Part shown: positions 55,039 through 61,053 of the stretch, piece after piece
How the letters are laid out: every line of letters starts with the position of its first letter
How positions within the stretch are numbered: position 1 is the first letter of the stretch
Source: a virus
IMG/VR virus record: IMGVR_UViG_3300032278_004243
Span: 1-61,053 of that record
DNA: 61,053 nucleotides
Direction: 5' to 3' (one strand)
Made by a program: the position numbers and the translations under genes
The notes under the pieces: model-generated
What the model was told of the DNA's origin: nothing
Database searches by the model: none
What the model saw: the letters and a program-made list of their open reading frames with translations, nothing else

Positions 55039-55298
55039 GCTACGATCAGATCACGCGCGATATCGCCCGGAAGGCTGGCGAGGATGTGTGCGCCGCGATC
55101 AATCGCAACATGGCGTTGGTCGACGATCCGATGAGCAAGACGATGGTGGCCATGATGGCCGCCGGTCAAGCCTTCGCCATCCCCGCAGCGCTGCTTGCGA
55201 TCAAGCTCGGCACCGATCCCGAAACCGTTGCCGACGTCCTGATCGCGCGCGTTCGTCCGATCATTGTCGATGCCATCAAGGAGCTTGCCCGTGCCTGA
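55035..55298 (+). CDS. Hypothetical protein
   Basis: This 87-residue helical protein (MSYDQITRDIARKAGEDVCAAINRNMALVDDPMSKTMVAMMAAG) is similar in style to small uncharacterised phage proteins with amphipathic helices. Starts in ATGA overlap. Not recognised. Confidence 0.55.
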   Translation: MSYDQITRDIARKAGEDVCAAINRNMALVDDPMSKTMVAMMAAGQAFAIPAALLAIKLGTDPETVADVLIARVRPIIVDAIKELARA

Positions 55299-55719
55299 AG
55301 CCACCCCCATCGCCGCCATGGACCTGCCCGACGGCGACTACGCCATCGTCGAGGTTCTCGGTCACCGCACGCTGATCGGCCGCGTCGCCGAGATCGAGCG
55401 CTTCGGCACCAAGATGCTGCAGATCGAGCCGCTGTTCGGAGATGTCATGCTGGCCCCGGTGCTGGTGGGCGGCGGAAGCCTCTACCAGTTCACGCCGTGC
55501 TCTGCGGAGACGGCCTACGCGCGGCGACCCAAGCGGACCTACGAGCTTCCCGGCAGCGTTGCCGCGACAATCCCGCCACCGGCGCTGCCGGACAACAGCG
55601 AATTGCCGTCGTTCCTAGTCGAGGATCACGCGGGTGCCGGTGTCTGCGCCCACGACGCAACCGAGGACGACGAGGACGGCAACCAGATGTGCATCACCTG
55701 CAAGGAGGTCATTTACTGA
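55291..55719 (+). CDS. Hypothetical protein with N-terminal beta domain and Cys tip
   Basis: Starting at the GTG at 55291 (8-base overlap), the 142-residue protein has a small beta domain (LPDGDYAIVEVLGHRTLIGRVAEIERFGTKMLQIEPLF, YQFTPCS) followed by a linker and a C-terminal CAHDATEDDEDGNQMCITC that could bind zinc. Similar beta domains occur in many phages; function unknown. Confidence 0.6.
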   Translation: MPEATPIAAMDLPDGDYAIVEVLGHRTLIGRVAEIERFGTKMLQIEPLFGDVMLAPVLVGGGSLYQFTPCSAETAYARRPKRTYELPGSVAATIPPPALPDNSELPSFLVEDHAGAGVCAHDATEDDEDGNQMCITCKEVIY

Positions 55720-56741
55720 TGGCCGCCAGCAAGATCGAATGGACCGACCGCAGCGACTGGAACCCGATCCGGGGCTGCACTCGCATCTCGCCCGGCTGCG
55801 GCGGCCCCGGTGATCACGGCGGCTGCTATGCCGAGGCGATGGCCGGGCGCTTCTCAAAGCCCGGCCAGTGGGGCCACGGCTTTGCCGAGCGCACCGCCAA
55901 GGGCGGACGCTGGACCGGCGAGGTCGCGATCCAGTGGGACCGCATCGACCTACCGCTGCGCTGGCGCATACCGGCCAAGATCTTCGCAAGCAGCACCAGC
56001 GATTTCTTTCACGCCGCCTTGGAGATGGGCGACGTGGCGCAGCTGTTCGGCGTGATGATCGCAGCCCATCACGTGCGAGGCCATATCTTTCAGGTGCTGA
56101 CCAAGCGGTCGGACATTATGCTGGCATGGCTGAACGAGTCCGAGTTCTGGGAAATCGCCAACGCGGCGGCAGGCGCGCACGTCATGGAGCGCGTCGATCC
56201 GCTCGACCGGCGCAGTGACGACGCCCGCGCCACGCTGGACGACTACGGTCCGAACAATCCTCCGCCCGGCATCTGGCTCGGCGTCAGTGTCGAGGATCAG
56301 CAGCGCGCGGACGAACGGAGAGAGGACCTGCGCAACACCCCGGCGGTGGTGAAGTTTGTCAGCTATGAGCCTGCGCTCGGCGCTGTGGACTGGTCGGGGT
56401 GGGACTTCGTCGACCAGATCATCGGTGGCGGTGAAAGCGGTCCGAAGGCGCGGCCTGCGCACCCCGACTGGTTCCGCAATGCCCGCGATTGGTGCGCGGT
56501 GAACGGTGTCGCCTACTTCCACAAGCAGAATGGCGAATGGGTCTCAGTCTACGACCGCGACCGCGACGATCCCCAATGGAACAAGGTGCCGAAACCGGGT
56601 GACTGGGATCGAAAGCGCTGGCTGAACCTTGCCGGGGGTCAGGGCTTCCACGGCGACAAGCTCAACATGATGCAGAAGGTGGGCAAAAAGGCGGCCGGCC
56701 GCTTTCTCGACGGCGTCGAACACAACGGCATGCCCGCATGA
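55719..56741 (+). CDS. DUF5131 (phage Gp37/Gp68) three-Cys-motif protein
   Basis: This 340-residue protein belongs to the Gp37/Gp68-like DUF5131 family. It opens KIEWTDRSDWNPIRGCTRISPGCGGPGDHGGCYAEAMAGRF, with three Cys (C20, C27, C36 region), continues PAKIFASSTSDFFHAAL, FQVLTKRSDIM and IGGGESGPKARPAHPDWFRNARDWC. The Cys arrangement resembles radical-SAM-like iron-sulfur binding and has been termed the three-Cys motif. The partner protein TcmP was not seen. Role in DNA or nucleotide metabolism is inference. Confidence 0.8.
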   Translation: MAASKIEWTDRSDWNPIRGCTRISPGCGGPGDHGGCYAEAMAGRFSKPGQWGHGFAERTAKGGRWTGEVAIQWDRIDLPLRWRIPAKIFASSTSDFFHAALEMGDVAQLFGVMIAAHHVRGHIFQVLTKRSDIMLAWLNESEFWEIANAAAGAHVMERVDPLDRRSDDARATLDDYGPNNPPPGIWLGVSVEDQQRADERREDLRNTPAVVKFVSYEPALGAVDWSGWDFVDQIIGGGESGPKARPAHPDWFRNARDWCAVNGVAYFHKQNGEWVSVYDRDRDDPQWNKVPKPGDWDRKRWLNLAGGQGFHGDKLNMMQKVGKKAAGRFLDGVEHNGMPA

Positions 56742-57328
56742 ACCTTGATTACCTTACCAAGGCACCTTCATCGGCGCTGGCTGTCGAAATCATCGAGCAA
56801 TGGGCACGCGCGGAAGGGCTGCTCTTTTCCGCCAACCCGCTCACCGGCAATGGTGCGGTGTTCAGCATCTGCAGGCGCTTCCGCTATTTGCTTTGGCGGC
56901 ACGCGTCAGTGGTCGCGCCGTTCTTTGCGCTCGGCATGCTGAACCCGTCGACGGCCGACGCGGACGAGGACGATCCGACAATCAATCGCGGCATCGGCTT
57001 CGCGCAGCGCGAGCGGCTTGCCGGGCCTCTGGTGTGGAACTTGAACGCCTTCCGCGCGACGGACCCAGCCGACATGAAAGCGGCCGACGATCCGGTAGGT
57101 CCGCACAACAATGCGGCGATCGATCTTGCGCTGCGTCTGGCTGAGATCACCGTCGCCGCATGGGGTACGCATGGCCCGCATGGCGGCCGCGATCGGGACG
57201 TCTTGCGCCGCTGCGCTGCCGCCGGGCGCCAGCTACACGCGCTGAAGCTGACGAAAGACGGTCATCCCGGTCATCCGCTTTACCTGCCAAAATCGCTACG
57301 GCCGCAGCCATGGGAGTTCGATTGGTGA
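56738..57328 (+). CDS. DUF1643 protein
   Basis: This 196-residue protein includes FRYLLWRHASVVAPFFALGMLNPSTADADEDDPTINRGIGFAQRE and LVWNLNAFRATDPADMKAADDPVGPHNN, the typical blocks of DUF1643, plus a C-terminal PGHPLYLPKSLRPQPW. Function is unknown; it is frequent in phages. Overlaps DUF5131 by 4 bases. Confidence 0.8.
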   Translation: MNLDYLTKAPSSALAVEIIEQWARAEGLLFSANPLTGNGAVFSICRRFRYLLWRHASVVAPFFALGMLNPSTADADEDDPTINRGIGFAQRERLAGPLVWNLNAFRATDPADMKAADDPVGPHNNAAIDLALRLAEITVAAWGTHGPHGGRDRDVLRRCAAAGRQLHALKLTKDGHPGHPLYLPKSLRPQPWEFDW

Positions 57329-57486
57329 ACGCCATCCCCGAAAGCACGCTCAGCGCTGCCATGGACCGCCTTGTGGCCGAAGGTCGCGCCGAATGGACTA
57401 CCATAAGGGGCCAGCCGGCCCTGCGCCTCACAGATCTCGGCAAGGCCCTTCTGCGCCAGCCGCGCCAGCCGGAGACGGTGCAATGA
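57325..57486 (+). CDS. Small winged-helix-like protein
   Basis: A GTG start overlapping the previous stop gives 53 residues (NAIPESTLSAAMDRLVAEGRAEWTTIRGQPALRLTDLGKALL) with the outline of a winged helix. Coupled with neighbours on both sides. Not recognised. Confidence 0.5.
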   Translation: MNAIPESTLSAAMDRLVAEGRAEWTTIRGQPALRLTDLGKALLRQPRQPETVQ

Positions 57487-58082
57487 CCGCTTGGCCCTTC
57501 GGATCGATCCCGCCGCTCAGCTTCGACGTGATCCTCGCCGATCCGGCCACGCGGTTTGAGACATGGTCCGCCGCCGGCGAGGGCAAGAGCCCGCAGGCCC
57601 AGTACCCGACGATGACGTGGGACGAGCTCGCCGCGCTGCCCGTCAGCCAGCTCGGCCGCGGCGATGCCCTGCTGTTCCTCTGGGCCTGCTGGCCGACGCT
57701 GCGCGAATCCATCGCGCTGCTGGAAAAGTGGGGCTTCCGCTATGTCACCGGCGGCGCCTGGCACAAGCGATCCAAACACGGCAAGACCGCCTTCGGCACC
57801 GGCTATGTGCTGCGCAGTGCCAGCGAGCCCTACCTGATCGGCACGCTCGGCAGCCCGGTCACCGCCAACAACGTCCGCGGGCTGATCGAGAGCACCGACA
57901 TGGACGTGATCGACGCGATCGCGCGCGGCCACAGCCGCAAGCCCGATGCGCAATACGACTACTGCCGCCGCCTCTGCCCCAACGCCCTGCGCTTCGTCGA
58001 GCTTTTCGCCCGCCAGCGCCAGCCGGGTTGGGATGCCTGGGGCAACCAGATCGACAAGTTCACCCCGGAGCCAGCCGCATGA
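57483..58082 (+). CDS. MT-A70-like adenine methyltransferase
   Basis: This 199-residue protein resembles phage MT-A70 adenine methyltransferases: VILADPATRFETWSAAGEGKSPQAQYPTMTWDELAALPV, ALLFLWACWPTL, GFRYVTGGAWHKRSKHGKTAFGTGYVLRSASEPYLIG, and HSRKPDAQYDYCRRLCPNALRFVELFARQRQPGWDAWGNQID. Residues 20-23 read DPAT, where the family usually has DPPW. Activity could be altered. It would methylate N6-adenine in phage or host DNA. Confidence 0.8.
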   Translation: MTAWPFGSIPPLSFDVILADPATRFETWSAAGEGKSPQAQYPTMTWDELAALPVSQLGRGDALLFLWACWPTLRESIALLEKWGFRYVTGGAWHKRSKHGKTAFGTGYVLRSASEPYLIGTLGSPVTANNVRGLIESTDMDVIDAIARGHSRKPDAQYDYCRRLCPNALRFVELFARQRQPGWDAWGNQIDKFTPEPAA

Positions 58083-58387
58083 GCACCGTGTCCTACGAAG
58101 TCGGCAAGACCATGAAGTTCCCGCTGTGGCTGATCTTCAGCGATACGGGCGAGGTGCGAATGACGCGGCGCGAGCCCAGCCGCCTTGCCCGCGATGAACG
58201 CGCGCTGTTCCTTGAGGCGACACTGCCGCTCTCGCTCTGGGCCACGCCCACGCTCAGCGCCCGCCTGACGGTCGAGGCGCCCGGCACCCCCGCCACGGTC
58301 AAGCTCGACCTCGCCGCCGCCAGCGAAGCGCTGAAGGGCGCGCTGGGCGTCGATATCGACCTTCAGGTGAGGGAGCCGGAGGCGTGA
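58079..58387 (+). CDS. Small hypothetical protein
   Basis: This 102-residue protein (MSTVSYEVGKTMKFPLWLIFSDTGEVRMTRREPSRLARDERALFLEATLPLSLW) has a beta-rich first part and an amphipathic C-terminus. It overlaps both neighbours by 4 bases. Not recognised. Confidence 0.6.
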   Translation: MSTVSYEVGKTMKFPLWLIFSDTGEVRMTRREPSRLARDERALFLEATLPLSLWATPTLSARLTVEAPGTPATVKLDLAAASEALKGALGVDIDLQVREPEA

Positions 58388-58749
58388 TCCGGCTGCGCGA
58401 ACTGAACCACTACCGCGATCGCGCGTGGGAGCTGGCCTGGGCGGGCGAGCGCGGCAACGATTTCTGCGGTGCGTTCGTCATTCCCAGCGCCACCGTTGCG
58501 GCAAACCGGCTGCGCTGCCTCGCCGTCAGGGAGGGAGGCTGGGATCATGTCAGCATCAGCTGCACCCTGCCGCGCTGCCCGACGTGGGCGGAAATGGATC
58601 AGATCAATCGCCTGTTCTTCCGGCCCGATGAAGTCGCGATGCAGCTGCACCCGGCCGAGAGCAACCACATCAGCGTGCATCCCCACACGCTGCACCTCTG
58701 GCGCCCGCACGAGGCGGCGATTCCACTGCCGCCCTTGGAGTTCGTTTGA
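58384..58749 (+). CDS. DUF7694-like protein
   Basis: This 121-residue protein starts at GTG 58384 (GTGA). It contains GAFVIPSATVAANRLRCLAVREGGWDHVSISCTLPRCPTWAEMDQINRLFFRPDEVAMQLHP and NHISVHPHTLHLWRP. The arrangement matches small phage proteins of the DUF7694 type. Function unknown. Confidence 0.65.
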   Translation: MIRLRELNHYRDRAWELAWAGERGNDFCGAFVIPSATVAANRLRCLAVREGGWDHVSISCTLPRCPTWAEMDQINRLFFRPDEVAMQLHPAESNHISVHPHTLHLWRPHEAAIPLPPLEFV

Positions 58750-59552
58750 TGAAGGTGCCATCGTCGCGATCGGCCTTTGAGACCGAAGCCGAACTCGTCG
58801 CCGAGTTCCTCAGCCAGCTGGCTTATCAGCATCGCGAAAGAGGCAGCCCTTGGACGATCTATTCCGAAACCGCCGGGTGGGATGTGCTTCTCGTCCACAA
58901 GACCGGTTTTCAGCTCGGGCTTGAGGCCAAGCTTTCCCTGAACGCCAAGGTCATCGATCAGGCACTCGATGGCGCCCATTCGCGCTGGAGCTGCGACGGC
59001 CCGGACTATCGGGGAGTGCTTGTGCCGCAAGACAAGGTCCAGCACCATCTTGGCCGCATCTGCAAGGCCTTGGGCTTGGGAATCATCGACGTTCGGCCGC
59101 GTGAAGCCGGAACTTACCGGTATTTCGACATGCCTGGCGAAGACAGTTATCAGCAGAGCTGGCCGCACTGGTGCCCGGCCGAGCGGTGCAAGCTGCCAGA
59201 CTTCGTGCCCGACACCGCCGGCGGCCACAAGTCGCCCGTCCAGCTGACAGATTGGAAGATCAAGGCGATCAAGCTCATGATCGTGCTGGAGCGGCGCGGC
59301 TACGTCACCAGAGCGGACATGAAGGCTCTGAGCATCAGTCCCAGCCGCTGGACCGATCCTTGGCATGGCTTTCTTGACCGCGCGCCGCAGCTCGGCGGCT
59401 ACGTCAGAAACGGTCGCACACCCGATCTGCGCGCCCAGCATCCGCGCAACTATCCCGAGATTGAAGCGCAAGCCGACAAGTGGGCGGCAACCTGCGGAAT
59501 CGATCTCAGCGTGGCTGCGGCCTTTGCCAACTTGCTGGACCTGCCGACATGA
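58749..59552 (+). CDS. Putative PD-(D/E)XK nuclease-like protein
   Basis: This 267-residue protein has YSETAGWDVLLVHKTGFQLGLEAKLSLN near residues 38-65: a D-x(n)-E-A-K pattern typical of the restriction endonuclease fold. A winged-helix-like C-terminal region (IKLMIVLERRGYVTRADMKALSIS) may bind DNA. Could be a nuclease linked to recombination or a defence factor. The assignment is from motif only. Confidence 0.55.
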   Translation: MKVPSSRSAFETEAELVAEFLSQLAYQHRERGSPWTIYSETAGWDVLLVHKTGFQLGLEAKLSLNAKVIDQALDGAHSRWSCDGPDYRGVLVPQDKVQHHLGRICKALGLGIIDVRPREAGTYRYFDMPGEDSYQQSWPHWCPAERCKLPDFVPDTAGGHKSPVQLTDWKIKAIKLMIVLERRGYVTRADMKALSISPSRWTDPWHGFLDRAPQLGGYVRNGRTPDLRAQHPRNYPEIEAQADKWAATCGIDLSVAAAFANLLDLPT

Positions 59553-59845
59553 CCCAGCTGCTCACCGAAGCCGAAGCGGCTCAGCTGCTCCGCATCGGCG
59601 AGCGGACGCTGCGCGAGCTGCGGAAGGCCCGGAAGATCCGCTATGTGGCAATCACCGCGCGGAAGATCGCCTATCGCCTCGAGGATTGCGAAGAGTACAT
59701 TGCCTCCTGCGTGCGGCTCGATTCGGCCGAGCGCGGGAACGATGGCCAGATGCAGGGCAAAGGCGGACGCGGCCGGGCCAGACCAGCCGCATCGATGCGG
59801 ACCGGCAATATCGTGCCCTTCAGCCAGAGGAAGGCGCTTGCTTGA
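59549..59845 (+). CDS. Excisionase-like helix-turn-helix protein
   Basis: This 98-residue protein begins with a MerR/HTH_17-type DNA-binding domain (LLTEAEAAQLLRIGERTLRELRKARKIRYVAITARKIAYRLEDCEEYI), as in phage excisionases. It overlaps the integrase gene by 4 bases (TTGA), fitting a directionality factor. The C-terminal part is basic and disordered. Confidence 0.75.
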   Translation: MTQLLTEAEAAQLLRIGERTLRELRKARKIRYVAITARKIAYRLEDCEEYIASCVRLDSAERGNDGQMQGKGGRGRARPAASMRTGNIVPFSQRKALA

Positions 59846-61053
59846 CCGTCTACCGCCACCAGAACAGCCCCTACTGGCACTACGAATTCCAGATGAAGGG
59901 CGTCCGGCACTACGGCTCGACCTTCTGCACATCAAAGCGCGATGCCGAGCGCTTCGAGCGCGATCGCCGGACCGAGGCCGCGACCGGGCGCACCGAGAAG
60001 CCATCGATCACGCTCGATCTCGGCTTTGGCCTGTTCTGGGAGACGAAGGGCCGCTTCGACAGCGCGCACAAGACCACCGAGTACCAGATGGCCAACCTGC
60101 TGCGCCTGCTGCCAGCCGGAATGCTGCTGCACGATCTGGACGACATCACGATCAGCGCTTTCATCGCCCGCCGCCGCGGCGAGCCGAAGCGCAGCCAGGT
60201 GGCGAAGCCGCGCAGCGCCAGAAAGGGTCGCAAGGCCAAGCCAGCCGCACCGGCCGCGCCGATATCGATCGAGTACGTCTCGAACGCCAGCGTCAACCGC
60301 GAGGTGCAGCTGCTCCGCCGCATCATCCGCTTCCTCGCCAGCCGCTACCGGGCACCAGAGATCGATTGGGCGCAGCACAAGCTGAAGGAACAGGAAGGCC
60401 GTGCCCGCGAGATGCAGCCGGATGAGGAACGCGCCCTGTTCGAACGCCTGCGCGCCGAGGACAACGACCTCGCCGATCTGGTCGAGTTCGCCATGCTCTG
60501 CGGCACCCGCAAGGACGGCGCCCGCACGCTCCTTTGGTCCAAGGTCGATCTGAAGGCCGGGTTTGCCGAGGTGCACACCAAGGGCGATGTCTGGCACCGC
60601 TTCCCGCTCACCCAGCGCATGAAGATGATCATCGCCAATCGGCCCAAGGTCGGGCCCTATGTGTTCACTTACGTCTGCCGTCGCCCGGCACCGCCGAAGA
60701 TGGGACCAGACGGCAAGCTCCAGCCGCGCCGCCTCGCCGGCGAGCGCTATCCTTTCAGCAAGCAGGGCTGGGACCGCCGCTGGCGCCGCATCCTGAAGGA
60801 TGCCGGGATCACCGATTTCCGCTTCCACGATCTGCGCCATACCGCAGGTTCTCGCATCACCCGCGCTGGCGGCCTACGCACCGCTCAGAAGATCCTTGGC
60901 CACACCCGGATTGAGACCACCGCCCGCTATGCGCACGTGACCGAGCATGACATGCTTTCGGCGATGGAAGCTGCAGACCAGTCCCGGAATAGTCCCGAAG
61001 CACTTCTGAACCGCGCCCCCGAAAAGCGTGCAAATTCAGGCGGTAAACTATAA
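59842..61053 (+). CDS. int: Tyrosine-type integrase
   Basis: A TTG start overlaps the excisionase stop and gives 403 residues, ending at the last base of the window. It has an N-terminal AP2-like arm-binding part (VYRHQNSPYWHYEFQMKGVRHYGSTFCTSKRDAE), a core-binding domain and a catalytic domain with Arg223 (CGTRKDGART), His329-x-x-Arg332 (HDLRHT), His354 (LGH) and nucleophile Tyr363 (TARYAHV). All catalytic residues are present, so it is probably active. It ends an operon that starts 20 kb away. Confidence 0.92.
   Translation: MTVYRHQNSPYWHYEFQMKGVRHYGSTFCTSKRDAERFERDRRTEAATGRTEKPSITLDLGFGLFWETKGRFDSAHKTTEYQMANLLRLLPAGMLLHDLDDITISAFIARRRGEPKRSQVAKPRSARKGRKAKPAAPAAPISIEYVSNASVNREVQLLRRIIRFLASRYRAPEIDWAQHKLKEQEGRAREMQPDEERALFERLRAEDNDLADLVEFAMLCGTRKDGARTLLWSKVDLKAGFAEVHTKGDVWHRFPLTQRMKMIIANRPKVGPYVFTYVCRRPAPPKMGPDGKLQPRRLAGERYPFSKQGWDRRWRRILKDAGITDFRFHDLRHTAGSRITRAGGLRTAQKILGHTRIETTARYAHVTEHDMLSAMEAADQSRNSPEALLNRAPEKRANSGGKL

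Noticed and set aside
1-61053. Search for tRNA, rRNA and attachment-site duplications
   Set aside because: No tRNA-like cloverleaf or rRNA segment was noticed, and no clear direct repeat joining the two ends; the att core probably lies outside the window.

Overview
The window is a nearly complete, roughly 60 kb temperate contractile-tailed phage (myovirus-type) genome, most likely integrated as a prophage. The evidence is a tyrosine integrase at the extreme right, an S24-type repressor with a divergent Cro-like gene, and a full head-neck-tail-lysis gene set. High GC, G/C-rich third codon positions and long shadow frames on the opposite strand fit an alphaproteobacterial host. The mix of families (DUF2184 capsid, DUF1073 portal, DUF3383 sheath, PRTRC genes, DUF6527) suggests a sphingomonad, but this is inference: no host marker gene, rRNA or tRNA is visible.

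Layout. 1-802 (+): two left-edge genes, one a ClpP-like serine protease, probably lysogenic cargo or flanking host DNA. 888-4146 (-): lysis and accessory module (Rz/Rz1 spanins, HNH nuclease, signal-anchored endolysin, DUF6527, holin, membrane protein). 4143-19629 (-): tail fibres including one with an SGNH hydrolase, baseplate, spike, hub, tape measure with a lysozyme domain, tail chaperone with a -1 frameshift site, tube, sheath and neck. 19626-29916 (-): head module (connectors, major capsid, cement, DUF2213 protease with a nested scaffold, MuF-like protein, portal, TerL, TerS). A hairpin terminator (30069-30095) lies between TerS and a helix-turn-helix regulator, an arrangement like lambda Q and tR'. 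30150-38726 (-): early and replication operon (DUF1376 protein with iteron-like repeats, DnaB helicase, RuvC-like resolvase, a GapR-like protein, HNH, a DnaA-domain-IV-like protein, regulators, small proteins). 38711-40221: immunity region with the S24 repressor and repeated operators. 40271-61053 (+): an accessory operon of about 37 tightly overlapping genes carrying RecT, an acyl-carrier-protein-like protein, methyltransferases, a PRTRC cassette, DUF5131, DUF1643, MT-A70, an excisionase-like protein and the integrase.

How it works together. The repressor gene lies between two control regions that share the dyad ATATGC-N6-GCATAT: one at the start of the Cro-like gene and leftward early operon, and a tandem pair in front of the rightward operon. 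The leftward operon replicates the phage and then, through the putative antiterminator at 30150-30812, reads into the packaging, head, tail and lysis genes. The rightward operon handles recombination, DNA modification and integration.

The most unusual element is the PRTRC cassette (47946-54047). It holds a ParB-like protein, a small ubiquitin-like protein, an E2-like protein with an HxP..NV..G..C active-site motif, a JAB/JAMM peptidase and a ThiF/E1-like enzyme, so the phage carries the core parts of a ubiquitin-like conjugation system. The ParM-like PRTRC protein D usually found with it was not seen. The neighbouring reading frames overlap by 1 or 4 bases almost throughout, which implies long polycistronic, translationally coupled messages. 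No gene-free stretch exceeds 300 bases; the longest are 29917-30149 (terminator hairpin) and 40067-40270 (tandem operators).
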